Assembly: GCA_019416425.1 (NCBI GenBank) | Contig: DXXK01000026.1 | Span: forward strand, 1 to 64,000 | Length of the DNA: 64,000 nt | Direction: 5' to 3' | Origin: Bacteroidales bacterium | Lineage (GTDB): Bacteria > Bacteroidota > Bacteroidia > Bacteroidales > Muribaculaceae | Shown: one piece after another, positions 53,622 to 63,027 of the stretch | How the letters are laid out: every line of letters begins with the position of its first letter | Position numbering within the stretch: the first letter of the stretch is position 1 | Position numbers and translations under genes: made by a program | The notes under the pieces: generated by a model | What the model was told of the DNA's origin: nothing | Seen by the model: the letters and a program-made list of their open reading frames with translations, nothing else | Database searches by the model: none

Positions 53622-54305
53622 TTATTTGCGGTCGAAATCCGCCGGAACCTCGCCCCAGCGGTCCGTGTCCCATTTGCGGATAGATACGTCGTAATGATGC
53701 GTGTTCAGCCATACCAGAGCCCGTTCCATCATCTTGAACACCGGCTCGGTGCTGGCGTCGCGCTTCAGCTGGGTCTTCACCTTGCGGTTGCGCACCCATG
53801 CCATTCCCGACACCGAGTCGGAATAGACCGTATGCTTCTCGCCCCGCTGCGCCATCAACGCCAGGGCATGGACTATGGCAAGGAACTCGCCGATGTTGTT
53901 GGTGCCCTTCTTGAACGGACCGACGCGGAACAGCTCCTTGCCGCTCATCAGTTCCACCCCACGGTACTCCATTACGCCCGGATTGCCCATGCACGAGGCA
54001 TCGACGGCCCATCCGTTCAGGTCGATCTCCGGGAATGCGAAATAGTCGGTCTTGGTCTCGATCCGGTCAGGCTGACGGGTCTTGGTTTTGTGCTCCGTAG
54101 CGTTCATGAGCAACGCGCCGATCTGCTGCGAGTCGGAACGGCTTTCGAAACGCCGGAATGCCTCGGCGGCATCCTGCGGCGACTGATAGCTCTTGAATAC
54201 GGCACCCTCGAAACCATCCACCTGCTCCATGGCGTCGTTGAAATCGTCGTAGACGCCGGATTGCCGTCCCACGAAGACGGCATAGAATCGTTTGTCGTAA
54301 CTCAT
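53622..54305 (-). CDS. rnhA: Ribonuclease H with N-terminal viroplasmin-type domain
   Basis: Removes RNA from RNA-DNA hybrids. The 227-residue protein has an N-terminal viroplasmin/RHBD domain (about 1-50, KRFYAVFVGRQSGVYDDFNDA) and a type 1 RNase H domain with the acidic residues in VDASCMGN, GTNNIGEFLA, VYSDSVSG and WDTD. It overlaps pdxB by 4 bases. Confidence 0.93.
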   Translation of the reverse strand: MSYDKRFYAVFVGRQSGVYDDFNDAMEQVDGFEGAVFKSYQSPQDAAEAFRRFESRSDSQQIGALLMNATEHKTKTRQPDRIETKTDYFAFPEIDLNGWAVDASCMGNPGVMEYRGVELMSGKELFRVGPFKKGTNNIGEFLAIVHALALMAQRGEKHTVYSDSVSGMAWVRNRKVKTQLKRDASTEPVFKMMERALVWLNTHHYDVSIRKWDTDRWGEVPADFDRK

Positions 54306-55303
54306 GCCTCCGTACGGTAGTTGTAATCGTGACGTAACTTCTCGAACATGTCGGGATGCTGTCGCAACGGCTCGGTATCGTGCGCTGGATCATAGCTGTC
54401 CAGTATGCGCTTGGCCGACGGCAACTGAGCCGTGGCGAGGTCGTAGGCCGGTTCCAGTCCTGAGGTGTCCATGGGGATTCCGGAGTGGGTCTGGAGTGCT
54501 TCCAGCAGCATACGGGTGGCGCGTTCCTTGCCCTGGCGGGAATATCCCGCGATGTGGAACGTGCCGTAATCCACCAGACCGAGCAGCTCGCGGTTGATGA
54601 CCGGCTCCCCTTCCCATACGTCGATTGCAGTGCGCAGCGACGGGTCGGCCTGGACACGGCGCAGCAAGGCGTCGTTATCCACCACCGGACCGCGTGCGGC
54701 GTTGATGAATATGCGGTTCTCCCCCATCAGTTCCAGTTCATGGTCGCCGACCAGATGGAACGTAGCATCCCGGCCGCTGCGGGTCAGCGGCGTGTGGAGC
54801 GTCACCGCCTTGCAGTTGGCCATTATGTCGTCCAACGTATGGTAATCGTCGGGAATCCCGGCACGCTGGCGCGGTGGGTCGGAAACCCAGATCTCGGCTC
54901 CCAAATGCTTGCCCCAGGCCTTGACGATGCTGCCGATGTTTCCGCAGCCCACCACGCCCAGACGGTCGGCCTGCGGGTCGAACCCCAGTCTGAGCATAGC
55001 GCTCCAGACATACTGCGCGACGCCCGGCGCGTTGCACCCGGGTGCGTTCACAGCCGTGATGCCGTTGGCCTTGAGCCAGGGCAGGTCCAGATGGTCGGTG
55101 CCGATGGTGCCGGTACCGACAAACCTTACGGACGAACCGCTCAAAAGGTCGGCGTTGCAACGCGTGCGGGTGCGTACCAGCAACGCGTCGGCATCGCGTA
55201 CCAGCTCGGGGGTGATGTCGTCCTGGTCGACGTATGTGATGTCGCAACCTGCTCCGAAGCGGCCGCGTATGTAGGGAATGTTCTCGTCAACGATTATTTT
55301 CAT
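54302..55303 (-). CDS. pdxB: Erythronate-4-phosphate dehydrogenase
   Basis: Oxidises 4-phosphoerythronate in vitamin B6 synthesis. The 333-residue D-2-hydroxyacid dehydrogenase begins MKIIVDENIPYIRGRF, has the NAD-binding GVVGCGNIGSIV and VDNDALL with the catalytic Arg/Glu/His in the usual places (HTPLTRSG, FHIAGYS). The ATG at 55303 is chosen; the longer frame overlaps the upstream gene. It overlaps both neighbours by 4 bases. Confidence 0.9.
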   Translation of the reverse strand: MKIIVDENIPYIRGRFGAGCDITYVDQDDITPELVRDADALLVRTRTRCNADLLSGSSVRFVGTGTIGTDHLDLPWLKANGITAVNAPGCNAPGVAQYVWSAMLRLGFDPQADRLGVVGCGNIGSIVKAWGKHLGAEIWVSDPPRQRAGIPDDYHTLDDIMANCKAVTLHTPLTRSGRDATFHLVGDHELELMGENRIFINAARGPVVDNDALLRRVQADPSLRTAIDVWEGEPVINRELLGLVDYGTFHIAGYSRQGKERATRMLLEALQTHSGIPMDTSGLEPAYDLATAQLPSAKRILDSYDPAHDTEPLRQHPDMFEKLRHDYNYRTEA

Positions 55304-56262
55304 AGGATTGCAATGATGAAGAAAGCCAGGTAGATGGCGCATAGGATCAGAGTGGGTATCCAGGGCTTGCGGATTTTCCAAAGCGCGAAGACATTGGCGT
55401 ACTGGAACGCCGCTGCCATGTAGAACGAGGTGATGTAGGCCGTGAAGTTGTTGTAGTCCAGTACCATAAACAGAGCTGCGCTGAACTCGATGATTCCGAT
55501 GGCGGTATTGAACGACTGACGCCGCACATTTCCGGCGAATAGTTTCAAGGCGTTGTTAAGTCCTAAGATCAGAGTCAGAACCGCGGTGAATGCGATATTG
55601 AGCAGCCCGGTCAGCATCATCTCCGGCGATAGTACACGTTCCCAGATTTTCGACAGGTTCGGAATCACGAAGGCGTCGAGGGGAATCAGTCCCAGTCCCA
55701 CGCCAATCCAGTATGGAGCCAGGAGACCCATCAGGAACGCGAAGATCTCGCGCCAGTGTAGACTCTTGAACATTGCCGCAATCACCAGCATCGGCACGGC
55801 CATCAACATGAACCCGTATTGGATCATGGAGCCCAGCGACAGAATAGTGGCTACCAGGAAGACTCCCTGGGCGGCATTGCGGCTTCGGTAATTATTGAAC
55901 AGTATCGCCAGACATGCCAGAAGGGCCGGCGCCATGAGGCTTGATGAGGTAAGCGAGCCGCTGATCCACGGGATGGAAGCGGACGTGAGCATGAACATCC
56001 CCGGCAGCATCGCGCCCGATCCGGGGACAATCGAGAAGTTCTTGTTAACCAGTGACAGTCCGACCGTGGTTCCGGCCAGGATGAACATGAACACTACCCA
56101 TGACGCCAGCGGCGAGAGGTTCCACATGTTGGGTGACGGCAGGCATATTCCCATGTCTGCCGTCGGGTATCCGTGAAAACCGGTATAGAAAATGAGGGAG
56201 CACATAGCCAGCGCGGTCAGCGCGGTGATGATCACTCCCTTTGTGCCCATGGGCTGAGTCAT
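55300..56262 (-). CDS. Polytopic membrane protein of unknown function
   Basis: A 320-residue protein with about nine hydrophobic spans spread along the sequence and no soluble domain. I do not recognise conserved catalytic residues; it lies between the RNA methyltransferase and pdxB in a compact Bacteroidota gene order and is probably co-transcribed (4-base overlap with pdxB, abutting the upstream stop). Confidence 0.7.
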   Translation of the reverse strand: MTQPMGTKGVIITALTALAMCSLIFYTGFHGYPTADMGICLPSPNMWNLSPLASWVVFMFILAGTTVGLSLVNKNFSIVPGSGAMLPGMFMLTSASIPWISGSLTSSSLMAPALLACLAILFNNYRSRNAAQGVFLVATILSLGSMIQYGFMLMAVPMLVIAAMFKSLHWREIFAFLMGLLAPYWIGVGLGLIPLDAFVIPNLSKIWERVLSPEMMLTGLLNIAFTAVLTLILGLNNALKLFAGNVRRQSFNTAIGIIEFSAALFMVLDYNNFTAYITSFYMAAAFQYANVFALWKIRKPWIPTLILCAIYLAFFIIAIL

Positions 56263-58050
56263 TTAGTCTACGTTTTGCTCGTCGTTCTTCTCTTTGTTCT
56301 TACGGCTGCGGAAATATACGGGATTAACGGTATGGCTTTTGTCCTCGCTGATGCTTGGTCCTCGGTCCGAAGGAGTATACCGATCCTGACGGCGGTCGCG
56401 GTCGAATCCTCCCGGCTTGCGGTCACGGGTGAATCCGCCGCCCGGTTTGCGTTCGCGGTCATATGCGCCGTTGGACTTGCGGTCACGATTGAAGCCATCG
56501 TTGGGCTTGCGGTCGCGGTTGAAGCCGCCACCGGGCTTGCGGTCGCGGTCAAATCCTCCGTTAGGCTTGCGGTCGCGGTCGAATCCTCCGTTAGGCTTGC
56601 GGTCGCGGTTGAAGCTGCCGTTGGGCTTACGCTCGCGCTCGAAGCCGTTGTCGTAGGCGCCCTCGTTGTCGTAACCCTTGTCGTAGCTGCTGTTGCGGTC
56701 GTAGCTGCTGTTGCGGTCGTAGCCTCCCCTCTTGTCCTGACGGTCCTGTTTCTTCTTGTCCGGACCCGGTTTGCGCTGAGGCTTATGGTCGCCGAACTTC
56801 CGGGTCTCGGACTTCCATTCGTCGTCCGAGATCCGCCGCATCTTCTTTGGTTCGCGGTCGCGGCGGAAGTCCTCGTCGAACCCCTTGACTGTACCGCCGT
56901 CGGCGCGGAACTCATCGTAGCGTCCGTCGAACAGCACATACTCGCGCAGCGAGCATTCCAGCGATCCGTTCAGCATCGGGATCTTGATGGAAGGTTTCAG
57001 GCCGATGTTGTCGAAGTCCTCGGTGTCGGGACCTATGAGCCAGGCGTTCCATCCGGGGAAATTGCGTTTCAGGTTCGTGCCGATGGCGCGGAACATCTCC
57101 GTCATGTCTTCCTGCTTGAGGCGATGGTTGTAGGGAGGATTCGTCACCAGGCAGCCGCCCTCGGGGTTGTCGGTCCAGTCGGCCATTGGCTTGCATCCGA
57201 TCTCCACCATATCCTCCACCTGGGCGTTCTTGATGTTGCGGCGGGCTATTGCTACGGCCTCCGGGTCGATGTCGCCGCCTCGGATCTTGAAGTTGAATGG
57301 ACGCTCGGCGCTGTCGTCGTTGTAGAGTTCCTCGAAGAGTTCCTCGTCGAAATCAGGCCACTTCTCGAAGGCGAAGCTGGTTCGGTATATTCCGGGATTG
57401 ATGTTGGCGGCGATGAGTGCGGCCTCGATCAGGAACGTGCCGGACCCGCACATGGGGTCGGCGAAGTCCGAGTCGCCGCGCCATCCGGTGGTCATGATTA
57501 TTCCGGCAGCCAGGACCTCGTTGATCGGGGCCTCGGTCTGCTCCTCGCGGTATCCGCGTTTGTTAAGGGGCTCGCCGCTGGAATCCAGCGAGATGGTGAC
57601 GCGGTCGCCGTCGATGTGGACATTGAACAGCAGGTCGTAGCCCGACACGCGGACCGAGGGACGCTCGCCGTTCAGGTCGCGGAAGTGGTCGACGATGCCG
57701 TCCTTGACGCGGTAGGTGGCGAAACGGCTGTGGGTGAAATCGGCGCTGTTGACCGTTGCGTCGATTGCGAATGTGGTCTGGGGAGTCATGTACTTCTCCC
57801 ACGGAATATCACGGACAATGTCGTAGAGCTGGTCAGGATCCGTGGCCGTGAATTTCTCAATGGGCTTCAACACCCTGAGGGCTGTTCGAAGGCAAAGGTT
57901 TGCGCGGTACATCAGTTCGAGGTCACCCTCGAAACTTACCATACGCGTGCCCATCTCGACGTTCTCGGCTCCGAGACTGAGCAGTTCGTCGCGCAATACA
58001 GGTTCCAGTCCCTTGAAGGTTTTGGCAACCATTGAAAATGAATTCTCCAT
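56263..58050 (-). CDS. THUMP-domain class I rRNA methyltransferase (RlmL-like) with repetitive tail
   Basis: A 595-residue enzyme. A THUMP RNA-binding domain (about 60-165) precedes a Rossmann methyltransferase with SAM motif DPMCGSGTFLIEA and the catalytic NPPY (LVTNPPYNHRL), as in the 23S rRNA G2445 methyltransferases. The last about 170 residues are a low-complexity Arg/Lys/Asp/Gly tail with nine units like FDRDRKPNGG, likely an RNA-binding extension. It follows ftsZ by 53 bases. Confidence 0.9.
   Translation of the reverse strand: MENSFSMVAKTFKGLEPVLRDELLSLGAENVEMGTRMVSFEGDLELMYRANLCLRTALRVLKPIEKFTATDPDQLYDIVRDIPWEKYMTPQTTFAIDATVNSADFTHSRFATYRVKDGIVDHFRDLNGERPSVRVSGYDLLFNVHIDGDRVTISLDSSGEPLNKRGYREEQTEAPINEVLAAGIIMTTGWRGDSDFADPMCGSGTFLIEAALIAANINPGIYRTSFAFEKWPDFDEELFEELYNDDSAERPFNFKIRGGDIDPEAVAIARRNIKNAQVEDMVEIGCKPMADWTDNPEGGCLVTNPPYNHRLKQEDMTEMFRAIGTNLKRNFPGWNAWLIGPDTEDFDNIGLKPSIKIPMLNGSLECSLREYVLFDGRYDEFRADGGTVKGFDEDFRRDREPKKMRRISDDEWKSETRKFGDHKPQRKPGPDKKKQDRQDKRGGYDRNSSYDRNSSYDKGYDNEGAYDNGFERERKPNGSFNRDRKPNGGFDRDRKPNGGFDRDRKPGGGFNRDRKPNDGFNRDRKSNGAYDRERKPGGGFTRDRKPGGFDRDRRQDRYTPSDRGPSISEDKSHTVNPVYFRSRKNKEKNDEQNVD
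56380..56660 (-). repeat. 30-base tandem repeat encoding a 10-residue motif
   Basis: The methyltransferase tail is built from about nine units of ten residues (FERERKPNGS, FNRDRKPNGG, FDRDRKPNGG, FDRDRKPGGG and relatives), a 30-base period. In-frame unit number changes would alter the tail without breaking the gene. Confidence 0.85.
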
Positions 58051-58058
58051 AACAGTTG

Positions 58059-58081
58059 TTCAGGTCTCCTTTTGGCCTGAA
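58059..58081 (-). other. Short hairpin between ftsZ and the methyltransferase gene
   Basis: TTCAGG (58059-58064) pairs with CCTGAA (58076-58081) around an 11-base loop. No T-run on the minus strand. It is in the 53-base gap after ftsZ. Confidence 0.35.
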
Positions 58082-58103
58082 TAAATGAGTTTGTATTTAT
58101 GAA

Positions 58104-59444
58104 TTAAAAAGATATTACTTCGGTACCGGGGCCGTCGTGCTGAACGACGGGTTTGGCCACGGGCTGTCCGGTCAGGCTGTCCAGCTGTTCGTTGAACTGT
58201 GAGGTACGCTTGTGGATCGGGATGCGTTCCAGCATTGCGATGACCTCGTGGTCGTCGAACTGCGAGGGTTTCAGAACGGCGTACTTCAGCTTGGCGGCCA
58301 GCTGCTGCTGCTGCTTCACCTTGTCCATCCCGTAGACCTTGGCGATCTCGGTCTCCTGGGCCTTCTGCTGCTTGGTGGCCTCCGTCTTGTCGGTTTCCTC
58401 CTCGTTCTTGAGTATGATGGTCTCCTTCTCGGGACCTTCGCTGATAGTCACGTCGAATCCCGAGGCCAGGACGGTGATCTTCACCTTGTTGCCCAGGGTC
58501 GGGTCATCTCCGATACCCCACTTCACGTCAATGCCGCTGAGCTTGGAGGTGAAGGCGGTGATTTCGTTGATTTCCTCGGTTCGGATGGGGTCGTCGCTGT
58601 CCTTGCTGCACATGAACTTCAGCAGCAGGCGCTTGGATGTGTTGATGTCGTGGTCCTTGAGCAGCGGCGAGTGTAGGGCGGCGTTGATGGCCTTGGTGAT
58701 ACGGCCCTCGCCCTCGCCCTCGGCCGTGGCTATGATTGCCGAGCCGGAATCCTTCAGGGTGGTCTTGACGTCCTGGAAGTCCACGTTGATGTAGCAGGAC
58801 TCGGAGATGATCTCCGAGATGGAGCGTGCGGCGTTGGCCAGTGTGTCGTCGGCCTTGTGGAACGCGTTGAAGAAGTTCAGGTCCTTGTAGAGCTCCACCA
58901 GGTTCTCATTGTTGATGATCAGCAGGGCGTCGACATGCTTCTTGAGCTCCTTGGCGCCCTCCAGAGCCTTGAGGATCTTCTTCTCGCCCTCAAAGTAGAA
59001 CGGGACGGTCACGATGCCGATCGTCAGCATGCCGGACTCCTTGGCGATTCGTGCCACGACGGGAGCGGCGCCGGTTCCGGTACCCCCGCCCAGAGTGGCT
59101 GTGACGAACACCATCTCGGTCTTGTCACGGAACAGGGCGCGGATGTCCTCGGCGCTTGCCTCGGCGCACTTGCGGCCCACTTCCGACACGTTGCCGGCGC
59201 CAAGTCCATGGGTTATGTCATATCCCAACAGGACCTGGGTAGGTACCGCCGAGCGGTTCAGCGCCTGTTGGTCCGTATTGCACACCACGAACTGGATGTG
59301 AGGAATCTTCTGTTCGAACATGTAGTTCACGGCGTTGCCGCCCCCACCGCCGACGCCTATCACCTTGATGATGTCGTCGATATCCTCCTTGTCGTTGAAC
59401 GAGGATGCGTCGCTTATGTCCATTGCTGAATATATCGGGTCCAT
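58104..59444 (-). CDS. ftsZ: Cell division protein FtsZ
   Basis: Tubulin-like GTPase that forms the division ring. The 446-residue protein has the core (about 22-335) with IKVIGVGGGGGNAVNYM and the signature ATLGGGTGTGAAPV. A linker with Gln/Lys-rich stretches leads to a C-terminal segment containing VIAMLERIPIHKRTSQ, the probable FtsA-binding tail, then about 30 residues more. It follows ftsA by 20 bases in the dcw cluster. Confidence 0.97.
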   Translation of the reverse strand: MDPIYSAMDISDASSFNDKEDIDDIIKVIGVGGGGGNAVNYMFEQKIPHIQFVVCNTDQQALNRSAVPTQVLLGYDITHGLGAGNVSEVGRKCAEASAEDIRALFRDKTEMVFVTATLGGGTGTGAAPVVARIAKESGMLTIGIVTVPFYFEGEKKILKALEGAKELKKHVDALLIINNENLVELYKDLNFFNAFHKADDTLANAARSISEIISESCYINVDFQDVKTTLKDSGSAIIATAEGEGEGRITKAINAALHSPLLKDHDINTSKRLLLKFMCSKDSDDPIRTEEINEITAFTSKLSGIDVKWGIGDDPTLGNKVKITVLASGFDVTISEGPEKETIILKNEEETDKTEATKQQKAQETEIAKVYGMDKVKQQQQLAAKLKYAVLKPSQFDDHEVIAMLERIPIHKRTSQFNEQLDSLTGQPVAKPVVQHDGPGTEVISF

Positions 59445-59464
59445 TGGTTGCGAATTTATTGTCG

Positions 59465-60790
59465 TTATTCAAAAAGGTCGGAATCGTCGGTGGAGTCTCC
59501 GCCGAACATGTTGGCCAGACGGCTTCCGATGTTCTGGATCCATCCGGAGCGTTTCTGCTTGGGTTTGGATTTGGTTTTCTCCTCCTTGGGCTGTTCCTCG
59601 GCGTTGGCCTCGCCCATTACGGGCAGGTCGTCGGACGAGATGACTTCCAGACATGACTCGTCGGAGTTTGTGGCGCCGATGTATAATATGCCGATGGCCT
59701 CCAGGATCTCGGCCTGCTGGGCGCGTGAGTCGGAGATGGTGATGTACTGTGGGACCTGGCCGCAACGGACGTTGAGGCCTGTCTTGTGTGCAAGGAGGTC
59801 CATGATGCCGTTCAGGCGGCAGCCGCCGCCGATGCAGACTATTCCTCCGGGCAGGTCGGTCTCCTTGAGTCCGGCGTAGGATATCTGCTCGATGATGTTT
59901 GCCACGATTTCCTCTGCACGGGCCACGATGATGTTCTGCAGGTCGGACATGCGAAGTCCGGCCACGCTGTGCGACGGAGCGGTGTTCTGCGGCATTGCGT
60001 TGCCCATCGAGGTCTTTATGTCCTCGGCCTTCTCCTCCAGGCCGCAGACGCTGCTCAGGTCACGGGTGATGTTGCGCCCTCCCATGGGCAGCGTGGCGAA
60101 GTACACCAGCGAGCCCTTGCGGTAGATGGTCACGGTCGTGGTCTCTGCGCCCATGTCCACCAGCATGCAGCCCTGGCGTTTCTCCTCGCTTGTCAGCACG
60201 ATCGCAGCCGATGTCAGCGCCGTCACCAGGAAGCCCTTGACGTCGACCTTAACCTTCTCGGTCAGCGTCCGCGTCAGGTTGCGCTGCATCTCCGGGCGGC
60301 AGACAATCAGGTCGAATGTCGCGGAGATATCGGAACCGACCATTCCTCGGGGCGACAGAGTCTCGTACTTGCCGATGGTGTAGTTGCGCGGGATGGCGTC
60401 CACGATGGTCAGCGATGCGTCGATATCGGTCTGGCGCGCCTGGTCGCGCATCCTGTCCAGAATCTCCTGCGTGATCTCAGTATCGTTGGCCAGCTTGAGG
60501 CTGACGGTGGTGGGAATGGAGCGCATGGAGCGCCCCGACAGACCCACGAACAGACCCGTGATGGTGTTGGGGGCGATGGCCGGCTTACGTTCCAGCCGCT
60601 GAAGGATACGGTCGATGCGCAGGGCCGTCTCCTCCAGATTCTGGACTATGCCGTAACGGACGCTCTCCACGCCACGCTCATGGTCCGAGGCTATGACTTC
60701 GAAGCGACCGTCATCGGAAACCTTTCCGACAACAGCCATTATTTTGGAGCTGCTCACTTCAATCGCAGCGACATATCTTTCGTTATTCAT
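59465..60790 (-). CDS. ftsA: Cell division protein FtsA
   Basis: Actin-like protein that tethers FtsZ to the membrane. The 441-residue chain has the ATPase fold with AAIEVSSSKIMAVVGK, DMGAETTTVTIYRKGS and GGIVCIGGGCRLNGI, and the C-terminal amphipathic tail SGWIQNIGSRLANMFGG, which would bind the membrane. It overlaps ftsQ by 8 bases. Confidence 0.95.
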   Translation of the reverse strand: MNNERYVAAIEVSSSKIMAVVGKVSDDGRFEVIASDHERGVESVRYGIVQNLEETALRIDRILQRLERKPAIAPNTITGLFVGLSGRSMRSIPTTVSLKLANDTEITQEILDRMRDQARQTDIDASLTIVDAIPRNYTIGKYETLSPRGMVGSDISATFDLIVCRPEMQRNLTRTLTEKVKVDVKGFLVTALTSAAIVLTSEEKRQGCMLVDMGAETTTVTIYRKGSLVYFATLPMGGRNITRDLSSVCGLEEKAEDIKTSMGNAMPQNTAPSHSVAGLRMSDLQNIIVARAEEIVANIIEQISYAGLKETDLPGGIVCIGGGCRLNGIMDLLAHKTGLNVRCGQVPQYITISDSRAQQAEILEAIGILYIGATNSDESCLEVISSDDLPVMGEANAEEQPKEEKTKSKPKQKRSGWIQNIGSRLANMFGGDSTDDSDLFE

Positions 60791-61637
60791 CGGTTCTTTC
60801 GGTGTTTTCGGTAGTGGCTAAGATGGAGGTGCCCTGCAGAGTGGCCTCGTCGATATCCTCTTCGGGGACAGAGTCCACGGGCTGGGCCGGGCGGGTCTTG
60901 TCGCGGCGGGTTGCGATGACCTGGCCGCGGTATTTCACTGAGATTGTGTCGTAGAGTTCCCAGCCCTTATGGGGCATGACGCGGTGGTAGAACAGCAGCA
61001 GGGCGTTGCGTTTGTCCAGCAGGCGGGTTGTGTCGCCGAAATTCACTACATGACCGGTGACCTTGGGCACGATCAGCAGGTTGTGGGGACTGTTGGCCAC
61101 AATCATTGAGGTCAGGTCGCTCATTATGGAGTCGGACTCCACGAAACGAACCAGCGGCAGCACGTCCTGCGGACGGAAACGGTGGTTGAAGTTGCCGCTC
61201 ACCACGGGTACGTCGCTGAAGAACTCGGCGTTGGATGCGATGGTTTTGCCGTCTTTGTTGATGTAGTAGGAACTGTCGCCGAAGAAGACCCTCATCACGG
61301 GTATCATAGGGGAAACCTGGATGTGAATCGTACCTGCGCCAGAGACCATGCAGTTGACTGTCTCGAAAGTGTTTAGGTTGTCCAGATACCTCTCGATGGC
61401 GCGTGTGTCGATCTGGTCGATGGGTACACCGATGATACGGCTGGGGTAGAGTTTCATGACGTCCAGCACACCCTGACGCGTGATTGAGTCCATGGGAGGA
61501 CGGGCATCGACGGCGATGTCTATGTTGCGGCACACGTGACGCGAAGCCTCGGCATGAGCCCATATCACGACCCATACCGAATACGCGAGCAGCAGCGCCA
61601 GGCATGCCCATTTCGCTATCGTTTTCCCTTTAACCAT
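60783..61637 (-). CDS. ftsQ: Cell division protein FtsQ
   Basis: A 284-residue bitopic division protein: one N-terminal span (AKWACLALLLAYSVWVVIW), a POTRA-like region and the FtsQ beta domain. Its position between murC and ftsA and its size support the call. The C-terminal 40 residues are polar and variable. It overlaps murC by 8 bases and ftsA by 8. Confidence 0.9.
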   Translation of the reverse strand: MVKGKTIAKWACLALLLAYSVWVVIWAHAEASRHVCRNIDIAVDARPPMDSITRQGVLDVMKLYPSRIIGVPIDQIDTRAIERYLDNLNTFETVNCMVSGAGTIHIQVSPMIPVMRVFFGDSSYYINKDGKTIASNAEFFSDVPVVSGNFNHRFRPQDVLPLVRFVESDSIMSDLTSMIVANSPHNLLIVPKVTGHVVNFGDTTRLLDKRNALLLFYHRVMPHKGWELYDTISVKYRGQVIATRRDKTRPAQPVDSVPEEDIDEATLQGTSILATTENTERTDE

Positions 61638-63024
61638 TCTCCTTCTCAGCCTTCTTCCCCTTCAGTATATGGGATATGTCCGGAACCAGCCGGTCGATAT
61701 CGGCTGCTCCCAGTGTCATTAAAACGTCAAAGTTACAATTTTTTATCAGATTCAGCAAATCTTTTCGCTCACAGTAAGTTTTTTTCGGTCCCCGGACGGC
61801 GTCGAGGATGGTGTGCGAGGTGATTTCGGGTATGGGGAGTTCGCGTGCGGGGTAGATCTCGGGCATTATCAGGCGGTCGCAACCGGACAGTGCATCGGCG
61901 AAGTCAGGGGCGAAGTCGCGCGTGCGGGTATAGAGGTGGGGCTGGAAGACGACGGTCAGCTCACGGCCCGGGAACAGACGGCGCACGGACTCGATGCTGG
62001 CGCGTATCTCGTTGGGAGAGTGGGCGTAATCATCAATAAGCACGGGACGGCCGTCCTTGCCGTCGTTCCAGATCTCGAAGCGTCGTTTGGCGCCTCGGAA
62101 CGAAGCCAGGCCGCGGCGCACGTCATCGGCGGTCGCGCCGGCCGTCAATGCCGCGGCGGCCGCCCCCACGGCGTTGTCGACGTTGATGTCCACGGGTACA
62201 CCGGGGCTCAGTCCCTCGATGCGGAGACCGTCAGGTCCGACCAGCGTGAACGAGATGGTACCGTCGCCGTAGACGATGTCTTCGGTATGCCAGTCGCCCT
62301 CGCTGCCGTGACTGTATGTCTGCACTGTAACGTCGGGACCAGGCGCAGGTTTGAATTTCAGTCCGGTGTGCACCAGCAGATGGCCTCCAGGACGTATCAG
62401 CGAGGTGAAGATGGAGAATGCCTCCAGGTAATGCTCCTCGTCGCCGTAGATGTCCAGATGGTCGGGGTCGGTACTGGTGACCACGGCCAGCCAGGGATGC
62501 AGCTGATGGAACGAGCGGTCGTATTCGTCGGCCTCGACCACTGAGAAGCGCGAGCGTTCGTCCAGCACCAGGTTGGAGTCGGTGTTGCGCAGGATACCCC
62601 CTAAGAAGGCTGTGCATCCGCACTCGGAACCGCGCAGGATGTTGGCGATCATCGACGATGTCGTGGTCTTGCCGTGCGAACCGGCCACGCAGATGCCGTC
62701 GGTATGCTCCGTGATGCGGCCCAGAAGGGCCGCGCGCTTGATGACCGTGAACCCGTTCTCGCGGAAATATTTCAATATGTCGTTGTCCGCCGGTACGGCG
62801 GGGGTGTAGACCACGAGAGTCTCGGCAGGATCGCGGAATTCGGCCGGAATCTGCTCCCGGAGGGCGATGTCGGTGAAAATCAGCCCTTCCTGCTCCAGGG
62901 CATGCGTCAGTTCCGAAGGAGCGCGGTCATAGCCTGCCACACGTGCGCCGTGTGCCAGATAGTAACGGACCAGGTTGGCCATGCCGATGCCGCCGGCCCC
63001 TACGAAGTATAGTGTCTTTTCCAA
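61630..63024 (-). CDS. murC: UDP-N-acetylmuramate-L-alanine ligase
   Basis: First amino-acid addition in peptidoglycan precursor synthesis. A 464-residue Mur ligase with YFVGAGGIGMANLVRYYLAHG, the ATP loop AGSHGKTTTSSMIANIL, VVEADEYDRSFH and DDYAHSPNEIRAS. It starts at a TTG at 63024 (the only start upstream of the GxGGIGM motif), three bases after the murG stop. It overlaps ftsQ by 8 bases. Confidence 0.95.
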   Translation of the reverse strand: MEKTLYFVGAGGIGMANLVRYYLAHGARVAGYDRAPSELTHALEQEGLIFTDIALREQIPAEFRDPAETLVVYTPAVPADNDILKYFRENGFTVIKRAALLGRITEHTDGICVAGSHGKTTTSSMIANILRGSECGCTAFLGGILRNTDSNLVLDERSRFSVVEADEYDRSFHQLHPWLAVVTSTDPDHLDIYGDEEHYLEAFSIFTSLIRPGGHLLVHTGLKFKPAPGPDVTVQTYSHGSEGDWHTEDIVYGDGTISFTLVGPDGLRIEGLSPGVPVDINVDNAVGAAAAALTAGATADDVRRGLASFRGAKRRFEIWNDGKDGRPVLIDDYAHSPNEIRASIESVRRLFPGRELTVVFQPHLYTRTRDFAPDFADALSGCDRLIMPEIYPARELPIPEITSHTILDAVRGPKKTYCERKDLLNLIKNCNFDVLMTLGAADIDRLVPDISHILKGKKAEKENG

Positions 63025-63027
63025 TTT

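Noticed and set aside
56173..58035. 620-codon open frame on the plus strand across the methyltransferase gene
   Set aside because: It is the mirror of a GC-rich coding strand with a repetitive tail; its translation is a run of Val/Ala/Leu repeats with no domain. The minus-strand methyltransferase has THUMP, SAM and NPPY motifs.
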